A DNA stretch of 64,000 nt from Styela clava. Its lineage: Eukaryota; Chordata; Ascidiacea; Stolidobranchia; Styelidae. The stretch covers positions 20,878,001 through 20,942,000 of the forward strand of contig NC_135260.1 of the NCBI RefSeq assembly GCF_964204865.1, read 5' to 3'. Every line of letters starts with the position of its first letter. The first letter of the stretch is position 1. The notes below the pieces were generated by a model. It was not told the DNA's origin. It searched no databases and worked only from the letters and a program-made list of their open reading frames with translations. Positions 47,301 to 59,900 of this stretch are shown piece after piece. Both the position numbers and the translations under genes were made by a program.

Positions 47301-48555
47301 ATCATCTTCAACTCTTTAAGATTTACTAGTGTTTCTCCCATCGTGCTAGGCTTTTTGCTTAGCGATTTGTAACGTCATTTCGTAGTATTCTGAACGAATA
47401 CAGTGCTTTGTTTGTTAAATCTACTATAAGTAGGCTTTTTACTATACGTCCCGGTGGACCTAAATGTCCCGGTCATACAGTATGGCAGTTATAAATATAT
47501 TTTTATATTAAATATTAATACAAAAAAAAAATTCTCGGCGCGAGCAGATCATTCACCACTGATTTGCCACTTACTTCCGAGTGAGAGAGAACTACTAGTA
47601 TATGTTACATTAAATTATTCGAAATGCTCAGAAGGAAGTTTTCGTTTTCCAATGAGTTGAATGTTACTAAGATACTAAAATATTACTAAGTCTCGGAATC
47701 GCACCAAGGCTTGCCCAATGTCCCGTTTTTTGTTTGTTTCATAATTCATATATATGATGAGTCTAACTATAAGGGGATATTACATTCACTTCGGGTTTCT
47801 CTAATCGGCCGTTAATCCATGAATTGTTTAATCGCAATAATTATTTAAAGATATAATTATTGTATACTGGCAAGCGCATCCTTTGAGTTTGTAATACAGC
47901 GTTTAAATAATAAAAAAGTACAATTTTGGGGGACCCACTGGAAATGCTTTGAACCCCTTGAGGTAAGCGGACCCCCGATTAAGAAAATATTGCTCTCATA
48001 GAAAATATAGCGTTTAATTCTCCCTTTATTGAGATTGTAGTTTCAATAATCAATATCAACGAAACTTCGATACAGCATTATTTTGACGCTCTCTCCCTTA
48101 CCGGTTACGAAGATTCGCCATATTATATACCAACAGCAACAGATATGTATGTGTGCGTAATTTCAAATACTGTTGTTGATGTCGCCACCTATCCGTTGAG
48201 TTAATCTGATTGAGGTTTACAATACAGGCTCTGAATGAGGTATTTCATACTATATTGACTATGGGTGGGATTTCGTATAATTATTATAGAAACAGGACAC
48301 GCGATAACATTTGCGCCAATATTGAAATAATATGACTTACAAGAACATTTTCGATATCTTTTATGGCTTTACATTTTTTTACGTTTCAGGCATAAGATTA
48401 TTGTACTGGTAAATATTGGACAGATAAAAGATCAAGGAGTAAGAGTCGGTAGTAGATGTCTCTGGGACGACAAACGTGACAACTGGGCAGGAGCCAGTTT
48501 TGCTAATTCAACTCTTTGGGCAACGGCGACGATTTACGCTATTTATCACGAATGA
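44394..48555 (+). CDS. Tctex1-type dynein light chain (DYNLT5/TCTEX1D-like)
   Basis: Four exons, 44394-44497, 44925-45054, 45819-45922 and 48390-48555, give 167 residues; GT-AG borders and phases agree. The first about 55 residues are a basic, Ser-rich tail (MENSVKKSLIGRRGSMF). Then the Tctex-1 fold: NSYKMEPDQRFETGRVE, a helical part with two Cys (NDCKHQCKVIADAL), and the strand region HKIIVLVNIGQ, SRCLWD, FANSTLWATATIYAIYHE. This is the hallmark of the TCTEX1D subfamily, in which tails precede the light-chain domain; members are dynein light or light-intermediate partners, many in cilia. The ATG sits in a good context (AAGATGG); the frame is also open upstream for 45 codons but without conserved residues. 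The last intron (2.47 kb) is long. Confidence 0.9.
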
Positions 48556-48606
48556 TAATTGTTCACAATATTGTTGTTGATATACTACAATTTTTGGGCT
48601 ACTTAG

Positions 48607-48612
48607 AATAAA
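48607..48612 (+). terminator. Polyadenylation signal AATAAA
   Basis: Lies 52 bases after the stop of the dynein light chain gene, on the gene strand. Confidence 0.5.
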
Positions 48613-50699
48613 TATAATATTTATAGGACAGAACTGCCTGGTTAATTTTGCTGTGAATTGAAAGTTACATCGTTTGACTAGGTCGGGGTTTTCCACAACA
48701 TATCCTTAAATAGGAACTTGTTCGAGGTTTCAAAAATTCAAATGATAATTCAGGACTTTGTTCAGACATAAACCAACAGCTCGTGAATTGTGAGAAATGC
48801 TTCGTTCCTTGATCCTTGACCAAAGAAAAAAGGGCGAGACAGATGAATTGGAGGACAGAGTCTATACAGAATTTGTTTATTAGGGGAATTCTATTAGTGT
48901 AAAATTTCAAGACCCCCGATGACATGTTTCGCACTCTCTTGCATACTAAGGGTTTAATTCATTTTACCTTTCTACGCTGACGGTTAACGAAAATGCTACT
49001 ACCCTCAAAAAGTTAGTCCGCTTCAGGACGACGGTGACGCGATATTGAACGATCACCAGTTGGTCGACAACTTCACGACCCCGAGATCGTCATGGGGACC
49101 AATTTAGTCGTAATTTTGATCCCCTTTCCTCGGAAGACGAACACAGTTTGGGAAACGCTGCACTAGAATAGACTATATGTTACAGTCAGCCGTGTATTTT
49201 CATGAAGATTCATAAGTAATATTAAATATCACTATAGAAAAAAACTTGTAGACCTATATACTCCATAATCACTACCCCTTTATTGTCAAAAATAGTATTA
49301 ACGTATGTATTTTAACATACGTTTCATCGAAGACAATTTTATTAAATTTTGGATCGACAACGTATTCAGAATTCCAGTTAACTATGTCTTAAACAAGTAT
49401 TACGCAAGTGTTCAGATACGGAAAATATGAAGGAATCCATTCGCTAACGTTCAAACGAGTTTTATCATATGTATAGGCATTCCTTCAAGATCTTCCGTTG
49501 GTTTATTGTTCGAGCTGAAGTTACAAAGTTTTCATTGATTTCAAATATCCGACATGCTGTGCGCTAAAAACCTGACATACTGTTCGATTCGGACATTATT
49601 TTTTTTATGCGGTCGTCGTTGGTCTGTCCCCAGGATCATTTAAATGTGATCACGGAACTACGCACAAAATTTTTATTTTGTTGACCTCATCACACAAAAC
49701 TTCGATTGAAAAACAAATTTCATGGAACCAACAGATATTTTTGAAATAAATAAAAGTATAAGGCTTCTAGCAACGACAACAAGCTGTAACCACTGACAAT
49801 TCTAAAGCAATTGGCCCAGTAGTTGGAAATAAGTACTTAGTTTCCACAACAACGATGCCACACCAAGTCGATCCATATGTCTACCTCGTGTCCAATAATA
49901 AGAGCAATCTACATGTAGGCCTACATTTCTTTTCCAAAAATTAATATTAATGCTTATATTTTAAAAATATTTAGTTATTTAGTAATGACTTATTCATAAG
50001 ATACTTCTAATCCTCACCAACGGGGATAAACCAAAACCAAGGCCGATTACCTCAATGACATGATTGTTATTCCCAAGTTTAATTCTGTAGCCTATATATA
50101 TTTATTGAGAATTTGGTGAATTGTCCATTTATTTTAATATGTTCAGCACATTAACCAGTATTTCATGTTTATGAATTGATGCAATTCGATTGTGACATTA
50201 TCACGGCTTTTGTCCATATTGAGTTACTGTATTCCGAATTCCGCCATTTGGGACTTCTATAATAACTGGCTGAATAATCCCAAACGCAAAATGAATTGGT
50301 AACCGAACGAAAGGCTGTGGTTTGTCATATGACGAAGCCGTCATCGACTCTCCTCCCCCTATATAAAAATGTTAGTTCTAATACTAATGTTTTCTTAAGA
50401 AAACCAGTCTCATTCGATTGCAGGCGTACGGCTAGTATCGGTATGTTAGTCGTTGGCTAGTATAGAATAATGCAGATATCAAGAAGAGTTGCAGTCGATT
50501 CATATCACACCTACTTCATACAGTATTATTATTAGTAAGAATAATATCTTTTTAATCAGAATTATAGCCCAATATTTTCAATTGTTTTTATCCATATTTG
50601 TTATAAAAATCGATTTGTGGCTTTTACTGGCGCGAAATTGAATCGTCGATGAACCGCATCATGATGTCATATCGACCTTGATCACCTGACGAAAATGGG
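48613..50699. other. Intergenic with repeat fragments
   Basis: A hAT-like right end (GTTTGGGAAACGCTG, near 49150-49165) and a block near 49800-49890 shared with the 7087 element (CAATTGGCCCAGTAGT) are seen. No gene is supported. Confidence 0.4.
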
Positions 50700-50802
50700 C
50701 GATTGTCATCGCGGAAAGTTTTGAAAGACGTTTTGCTGCCTGTGCTTCTGTTTTGCTAGTCAGTTGTTGTATGCCTGGTTTTACTACGTTTTATTGCGAG
50801 GT
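50700..50802 (+). promoter_or_regulatory. Candidate LIN54 promoter / 5' UTR exon with CDE/CHR-like site
   Basis: A GC-richer patch followed by a good donor (TTGCGAG|GTAAGA at 50802/50803) could be the untranslated first exon spliced to the acceptor TTTACAG at about 53975 that precedes the LIN54 ATG. At 50710-50725 the sequence CGCGG, five bases, TTTGAA resembles the CDE/CHR element bound by MuvB. Both assignments are inference. Confidence 0.3.
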
Positions 50803-51219
50803 AAGATATATTTACATATTTTCAGAAATTTTTGCTATGGCTTTTACTTCTATACAGCAGGGCAATGTACGGTAACGGTATTCAGGTTAATAAAAATAAC
50901 GGCGGAGTGGACTATATCCAGGATATTTGCCTTTCCTGAATCCAGGAATCTGTCAATACAGCAATTGAATTCTCGTATATCTGTATATCAACAGGTCGAT
51001 ATTACTATTACAGAATATGCTCAGATATAACAAATTTTAATCAGTTTTATGTCATGCTTGGCAGGCACTTCCCGACATTTGCACTTCAGCACTTACAGAC
51101 TTAACTGCTCAGTCAATGCTGTTGTGTGGTTTATCGGATCGAATTTACATATTTGAGCCATTAAGACGACTTAATCCTATGGAAAGCCTCTCATTCGGCA
51201 GTCCGGTTACCAGTTCATG

Positions 51220-51680
51220 TCAGAGTGTCGGGTATCACATATCGTGGTACTGCAGTACTGTGGTACCCGTATGGCTGTACATATGCAGGTACAGAGGTAT
51301 GGGATTGTGGTGGCTGGGAGGTGAGCGTATTCCGAACGCTCAACAACATGCAGACATGCATGACATGTGCCACACCGTCGTTATTGTTGTACAGTGGGTA
51401 CGGTATGTCTTGATATCTGTAAGTGCAGAAGTGCATTGATATTTAGTAATTCAGCATCATGAGCTTGTTGGCAGAGGACAATAGTGCTAAGCATTGTTGC
51501 CTTAGGACAGTCTGACATTACTGCAGTACGAAGACTGGAAGATGCTTCTCATTCTCAGATTCTGCCTTTGCACCCCCAATTACCCAGAACTAACTTCTGG
51601 ATTTACAGGCTCGAATTTCTGAATTCCTTAATCCAGTACCGGTACCGGTACCGGTACCGGTACTGCAGTTATCATCAGTC
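51220..51680. repeat. GTAC-rich region with (GGTACC)n
   Basis: About five tandem GGTACC units at 51635-51664, preceded by GTAC-rich palindromic words (about 51245-51305). The base pattern keeps frames open on both strands, which explains overlapping ORFs here. Confidence 0.6.
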
Positions 51681-52320
51681 ATTCTGATATCTCAAACAGA
51701 TACCTGAACTGGCGGACTGGTAACATTATTAGGAAAGTAAATGCAGAAATGGATAGGAGGCAGTCCTAGTCGCCAAACTGGATTCCATGACAGGTGCACG
51801 CTCGAGGGCGCTAGCGCTCCGCAAAAATGCACGCGAGCGGATTCAAGTTTGCACACCAAAAATTTGCAATTGCTAACCAATGGAAATCGGTTAAAATGGT
51901 TTTTAAATCAATAATCTAATAATATAAAGATGCTAACAAACTGTAGCTCCACAATCAGACAATTGTTGACTACATACTGCTGTACTGGCTTGCAAGCTTT
52001 GGCCTGGTCGAAAAATGTAAAGCAAAAAAGTCCCAAGTCCATGCTTACTGAAACAAATAGCTGGCTAACTGATCCCATACTGTACCCAACAAGGACTGGT
52101 AACTGGACAAGAGGCCGTGGTTAGCCATATGATTGAGCCATCATACTTTCCTCTCCCACAAGATAAGTATGTAAATCCTAATCCTAAAAAAAAGATCTTA
52201 TTCCATAATTGCTTGCCGGTGTGGCGCATCGTGTTGAATGATAAGAATCCCATGAGAATAGTTATGGGCGAAAATATTGCCAGACTCCTTGCCGACACTG
52301 GTCACAGTGTATTCCACGTC

Positions 52321-52707
52321 CAATAATTTGACGCAAAAACACTCCCAAGATTAATGACAAAATATAGAAACAATGATTGGGGGTCAAAGGTCAAACGTCC
52401 ATTTTCTCTGATTCAACGTATTTTTCATCCAATAATTTTACGTTAAAACACTCATAAAATTAATGACAAAGTATATAAGTGATGTTTGGGGGTCAAACGT
52501 CCAATTTGCTCTGATATAACATATTTTTTATCCAATAATTTTATGCAGATGTACTGAACAGTGTCGGTATCTAAAGTCACACAAACACTCCCAAAATTAA
52601 TGACAAAGTATAGAAAAATGTTTGGGGGTCAAATGTCCATTTGTTCCGATTTAACATATTTTTACCCAACAATTTTATGCGGATGTACTGGACAGTATCT
52701 AAAGTCA
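52321..52707. repeat. Tandem repeat, three full copies and a partial
   Basis: Units start CAATAATTTTA at 52321, 52430, 52533 and 52667, lengths about 109, 103 and 134, then a partial. Shared words: ACACTC, ATTAATGACAAAGTATA and TTTGGGGGTCAAA. The third copy holds an extra piece (TGCAGATGTACTGAACAG) that begins again in the partial fourth copy. Confidence 0.8.
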
Positions 52708-53998
52708 AAGTCAGTTGCACACTGGCACATTCGTTTTGCACGCTGTGATCTATAATTGAACGCCGGGATTTCTGATTTGCATTCGGGAATTTCTGATTGC
52801 ACGCCCGATTTCTTGTGCAAAAAGGCCATAAAATCCAGACCGGCCTAGTCGTCTTACTGTCATATGATAGTATGATTAAGTCATCTTATCGACTTTCCTC
52901 TTTCTCTGAAAAATACAGTAGGGCACAGTCCTCATATTCCAAGATGTACCGACATTCGGTTCAATAAAACAAACACTCAATTTACCTTTGATACGAGGGG
53001 GTTTGGATTTCATAGCCTTTTTTTCAAAAGGAATCGGGCATGCAATCACAATCCCGGAGTGCAAACATGGCATGCCAAACTTCTGAGCACGCCTGCAAAT
53101 TTATCGAAACCGTGTGAATACCTAGATTTGCCAGCGTGAAACTGACAGAATGGTCCTATTTGAGAAGCAAACTTGAATGAACAAGTGTAGTGTTATATAA
53201 AACATTCCAACTGGGGCTTTGACACACAGTCCCGGTGACGATGTGTATTTTTGCATAGGTCAAAGGTCAATTAATCGGCACAAGCATAAAGATAACAAAA
53301 AGCCTCACGTTCCAAGAGGCCCATTTGGTTGTTAATCGCCATGGGTTTTGGCATGTTTGTAAAAGCTGAAAGTTGCGTGTTGACTATAATCGGTCAGTTT
53401 GTAATGTTAGAACCTGTTAGTACTGTTTATTGGCAACTGTTTTATTCCTTCACCCTCAATACTGTCAGATATAATGGTGAATAGTGAGCAATCACAAATA
53501 TTACGGCGTGCAAAATAAATTTTGCTCGCGTGCTTTGTCGCGTAACCCTAACATGCTCAGGCGTGCACCTGCCAGGGCCACAGAATCCAGTCTGATATGG
53601 CACGACGGCAGATGCGTCAGATCATGCTATCATTGTCTCAATAATAATCAAAATCGCGACATGTGTCACATGACAAAAATTGCATTTCTTTGCTAAATAC
53701 TCTAGAATGTTACTATAAAAAAAAATTTTTTTTCGGTAAATGCGATTATTTTATTTCAAGGAATTCAATGGTGACATTTCAGATTGTGCTTCCATTTTTT
53801 TGTTGCGCAGTGTTGGTGTTGTTTAACCACTGTATAAAATAGAAAAGGAGGAACAAAATTTCAAATTTTTTTAATATTATTGCATTTTTGATAGTTGAAA
53901 TGTAATGACTACCAATTTAATATTGTTATCCATTGTTCATACTTTCCACCAAATTGATTATGCTGATTTTTACAGCTTGAACTGTCAGAGATTCTAAA

Positions 53999-56900
53999 AT
54001 GGAAAGTTTAAAGAATCAGCCTGACCTACAAGATATTTTTCAGATGGAAGCTAATGATATAGTAACTGAAGGTATTTAAAATAGCAGTTTCATATTTGAC
54101 CAATTAGTTTGCTTGGTAATCCATTGTGACTGTAATATACATGCAATTTTTATGTAAAGTCATTTTTATATCTTTTATTTGATTTTATTTAAGCTTAAAT
54201 AAGTGATGCCATTCTGTATGTAATGCTCTTTGCTAGTAGACTGGCGGTTCTTTTCTATCAATTTTCTTCAAACTTTTTCCATCACTACCCACTTGGCACA
54301 GCCAAATTTTTTTTGGGATACCCAGGTCCCAGGATCTAAAATAAAAATAAAGTGAGATTGAATAATACAGAAAATATTTGGAAATATGATAGAATTGATA
54401 ATACTATTAATGAGGCCGATGTGCTTTCAAATTCCTAAATGAAAAATTGAATCTTGTCTACATTTCGGTGATGGTGGGTCTCAGCACTGATTTCTTTCGC
54501 TTACCCACCAGGGGGTTGGGAGTTTGTAGAGTCCTGTTCTATATAATACTTTTAGGAATCATTTACATAAAGATGCATTGCATCATGCTGTACGATTTGT
54601 CAGTTGAAAAGTTTGCTTTCAATACAACACCAATTGTCATGCCATTGGAATGAATCTTTGGAAGTTGATTTTTCTAATTCGCATTACAGCAAGCTTAATA
54701 TAGCTCATGAGTTTCTTTTAACTAGTCATTTTATATGATCCTAATAATATCCTTTTTCCTACTATATGTTTTGTGGGTGTAGCCCTATAAAATAGGTGTG
54801 CCTGCCTAGATCAGAATGCTGTCAAGAGTGTTTTGAATTGTTTTTATGTTGGTTCTTCGTTATTTTAAATTGCAAACACATGGTTTGGTACATAATGGCT
54901 GCATGGTATAAAGACCATTCTCTGTTCTTAAAAACTTCGTTTGCTATTTGAATGTGAACTATAATACATTAAAGAGCATTTCACTGTGTGCCAAAAACAT
55001 TTTGTAAGAATGTGTTTCATATATCATATCAGGTACAAAAAATGCAATGTCACCGGAAAGAAATCAACATAATTCAGACAACATGACGAAAATAATAACT
55101 CCAGCAAAAGTACTGATGGTTGGCGAACCTGTCATGGTAAAAACTGAGCAAAATGATGAAAAACAACAAGAAAATAGTATAAATGGTGGGTATTGATAAT
55201 TCCGAATGTATGTTTAGTTTTATAGATAGAAAATAGATTTTTTGTAGATTTTATTGTTCAATTAAACTGATGTTCATTCCTAGTAATATATTATAATTCC
55301 ATTTTGCATCAGACCCAAATACCAACACTGCTGAAGTGTCAGGAAGCAGTAATGAAGAATTAGCCGATGGATTACATACGCCTTCTCCTGAAACTGCTGC
55401 TGCAATGGAAAGCTTTTTAGCAGATGATGATCTATCGTCAGGTTATACATATACATACAAAAGTGTCTTTTATATTTTTCAGTTCGATTTGATTCTAAAA
55501 ATCGAATGAAATTGAAATGCAATGGAATCAAGATTTATGCCAGATTTTGCTTCAACATTTGACTGAAATCATTTTTCACTAGTAGTTTGTTTTTTCCAAT
55601 TTTAAAATCATTCTCCAAATGTTAATAATATCAAATTGTAAATATTTTTACACTGGTAATTGACTTCATCGGTACATCCTACTAAAAGCCCATTTCAGAC
55701 AGAATGAAAGGTAAATATTTGCTTATTAATGTGTAACTTGTGAAAAACAGTTTTCTTTTATATAATTAATTGATATCTTGTGCAAGAGAAAGTATGAATT
55801 TTTTTTAAAACATTGCAATTCTTATGTTCCAGCATCTCCCAAATTGGAAGAAAAACTACCGACGCCAGTTAACTTCATAAACACAAATGCAAACAAAATT
55901 GTCACCAAGTGAGTTTCTCTATTGTTTATGGTATATGAAGAATTATTAGGTCAATGCCAGATCTTTTGTTTATTAGAGGAATCACTGACGTAGAGTCGGT
56001 AGTTTTCTTTTATTAATATTTATTTCAACAGGCCACAGACCAGTATAATGGCATCGATAAGGACACAACAACCAATAAGTTTGGCTGGAAAGAAGTTCAT
56101 GGTAGCAACCCAACCTATACAGGTACACTGATAAGTTGATTCGATTAATTAAAGGTTGAGTTATTGAACAGTAAATCCAGAAGTGCAGCATTCTTCTCTG
56201 AATTTTAAATCATGAATAAACCTCTATATATTCTCTTTGAATTAACCTCATCTATTACATGACCATCTCTTCTAATTGATAATACTGTTTAAGTTTTCCT
56301 TCATGATCCAAAGATTCAAGACTATGGGTCTAAAGCAGGTTTTAATTCCAGGTGGTAAGAAAGGATGGAGGAGGGGGTCCTGTTGTTACAAAATTTATTG
56401 TGAAGAAATCCAATACTTCAACTGCAGCATCATCTAAGACTCCGGTATGAAAAATCTTTTTGATTGTAGTTTAAAACATAAGTCCATATAGTTTTTTTTT
56501 TAACCTTTGAATCATAAAATACATAGGCTTCATTTTAAACATTTTCCCTGTATAGGATAATGTACCTGTGAACCCATGTGAGGTAATCAGATGTACAATG
56601 ACGAGTATTTTCCCAATACGAAGCAAGATAAACCAACTGCCGAGCCCGAGTAATTATGAAATTTAAACATTGTTTTATTATCATTTGAATATCAGGTCGT
56701 CTTTACAAAAGCAAAGAATATCCAAGCATCACCTGTGAAAACATTAAATCTACAATCGGGAAGTATTGTACTTTCTCCTATAAAAGGTGGATTCAAGGTG
56801 AGTAACAATGTTGAATGTTATTAAACAATGTATGATTTCACATGACTGACTGGTATTCTAAAATGTAATGTTTATTATTGATTACAAAATTATTGGTTAT

Positions 56901-59900
56901 GAGCTATTGTCAGTTTAATGTCAATATGCACCTTACGGTAATGGAAATTTATGCCACTAGTTTTTTTCTGAACCTTTTAGCTTTGATTCATAGTTGTTTC
57001 CTGATCATAATTGATTCGAGTCTAGATATAGTTGGAATTCACGGTCTTATTATTTATAGTCGAAACTCCTCGTATCCAGTAGCGCTTACATTTTTAGATG
57101 ACTGTAAACCTGTTCAGAGATAAGATATGTCTTCTCTAGCTCCAAATGAGTATGCATGACCTTGTGTACACAACTTTTGTATGAAATGATTTTTTTAATC
57201 GTGTTTTCGTCTTTCAGATACCAATCTCACCCGTGAAGAGTCCAATTAAAGTATCGGTTATCCCACCATCTAATTCTCAAAAATCAATTTCAACAGGGAA
57301 ATCATTTACAATACCAATACAAACATCAATCAGTAATCAATTCCAACATATGACACAGGCAAGTAGTCCAATGCTTATTACTCACAGATCATGCTAAAGT
57401 TTTTTACTTTTTTCAATTTGTGTGATTCAAAAGTCAGACAACGCTTGTCTTTAAAACCTGATGTCGACAAAGTCAGCCAGAACATTACAGAAATTCTAGC
57501 ATTTTATTCGCTCGAAATAGTTTTTTATTCTTGCTTCAAATATCAATTAGCAAATATCTGTATGCATACAGATCCATCACTGCAAAGGAATATAAGGATG
57601 GGTAGTAGTCAGTCTCTGGCAATCCCAACTGATAATTACTTCTCAATTCGATTTCATTTTTTAGCAAATACTATTAATTAGACAAAATTCTTAATGTTAG
57701 TTGTATTGTAATAAAAGCATCTGTCAATATTCTGCTAGGTGTGCTCGCTTTTCTTTGAAAACAGCATCTCTCAAACTATCACATAGTTTCTATATCAAAA
57801 TTTAATTTGTTTAACCTCTCACTTGCAGGCTGTCGTAAACAATAATTCTTTACCCATGGTAAATGGTATTGGAGGACAAATCAATAAGGCATTTGTTGGA
57901 CAACAACAAATTACGATACCTATACAAAATAAAATAGTGAGTATAGCCTGATTGATGCTCTCATATTGTGTGATTACATTATAGTTCAGAAAACAATGCT
58001 CTACAAATGCTTCAAGGACATGACAAGATCTGACTAGTGCAAATTTTATTATCAGTCTGAGTTTTTTTTTTTTCTATATAAATACCTGTGATTAGATTGT
58101 ATCAAATTTGTCAGAATTCTACAGTATTTAAGATCGAGAAGGAATTTCCATTTAAAAAAATTCATTTCCTAATTTGATGTGTTATTGACCTAAATGGAGT
58201 ATAATATAATAATATATAATTTCCAGATTAATGTTAATTCAAATCAATCTCAAATCAAATACAATGGCAATAATAACCGACCGAATCAACTTGTTCAGAG
58301 AATTAATGTCGTTCCCAACTCTACAACAATGCAGGTATATTCTTTGTTCACAATTGACTAATATCCATAACCATTTACTATCAATAAATATTTATTTTAG
58401 TTGATTTTTCTTTGTAAATTCCCGTCCATCAGTTTAAAAGGTTTTTGCTTCTTTCAGGATTCTCAAGGAATGAAGATCCAGTATGTTCAACTAGTACCTC
58501 CGAATAATAATAATAACGCTCAACATCCAACCATAAGGTCGAATCAAGGTTGGTTTGTTTTGTGAAATTTCAACCGTTTTCTCTGTATTTATTTGATGTA
58601 TGATGATTTCAATCACAATACTAATAAGCAAAAAAATATATTTGTACTTTTTTTTCTCATCAGGTCAACCGATCACTTTTACCTCCATGGCTCAACTCAA
58701 TGGCGGAAATTTAACTTTGAATCAATCACCTGGCGGCGCTTTAACTTTTATTCAATCCAACTTGCCAAAACTGCAACAAACCTCAAACACTCAACGAGTA
58801 GCACAAACTGTTAAAGTCGCAATCCCAAGTCAAACAACACATCAGGTTTGTGTTCATCATTTCTTTGCTTATGAAGATTTTATGAATTCTACCTGGGAGC
58901 TAACAACAAAATTCATAAATAGAGTGAATCTTTCCTAAGCTGTCAATAATTTTTGCCAAATACTGTTATTGCATTCTTGAATTTTTATTTTATGAAAGAG
59001 TTCATTTTTGTATCTCAATATCTCTCTGATTCGGATATGTATCGTCTACATTGCTTTATTCTTCAATGGGTTAGATATTTGGAAGCTAAGGATTGTAATG
59101 TACATTTGACATCTCTTTTTTTCCAGGCAAAACCTCAACAACGACTCATCATGCCAGCAACAACACTGCAGCCTATTCGTCCTAATTTTTCAGCATTACC
59201 ACCTGGTTCTGTACTTACTCCCAGTAAATTCATTTAGATATTTTTTGTGTGTGAAAGGCTGTTAAATGATTTAAAAAATGGCACTTGAGCAAGATTTTTT
59301 TAAAGATGAACTTTTTCTAGATAGTAGTCCTTGAATACAGTTATTCTAAGGATACTGTTTTGTTTATATTATATAGCAATTCTCAGCCTTTTTTATGCTA
59401 TGGACCCTTTTAACAACCACTTCTGGCATAGGATAGGATATTCAAAAACAAGCAGCATCTATGTCCCATTGAACATAATCAAATTAAACTAGAATCATTT
59501 ATTGAAACTAACAAAACATGAGATCTCAAAAATCTGCATCCTGAATAAATAGTATTTAATGACTCTTATTCAGTGGATATTGCATTTTTTTTCTTCAATT
59601 GCATGCTAATTCTACATGACCTATTTGCTAGGTAACGTCGGTTATGCAATGGTGCCAGCTAAATATGTCGAGCAATTAACAAAACAATTAAACAGTCAGG
59701 CATCATTCGTTCAAGATACCTCAATGTGAGTATCATACATTATAATATTCTAAATATCTTCATTATTAAAAGATGAATTAATTATTATATCATTCAAGTG
59801 CATCCAGAATGGTAAAATACTCATATTCTAGGCCAGGGTGGTCTAAACCCAGGCCCGTGGTCCACATGTGGCCCGCCGCTTCATTATCTGTGGCCCGCGT

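Noticed and set aside
51116..51439. Overlapping ORFs on both strands
   Set aside because: They are explained by GTAC-rich palindromic sequence, which avoids stops on both strands; the proteins have no recognisable domain.
59370..59560. Possible hAT remnant (TTCTCAGCC and TATGGACCC words)
   Set aside because: It recalls decayed hAT ends, but no partner end or duplication could be found, so it is not listed as an element.
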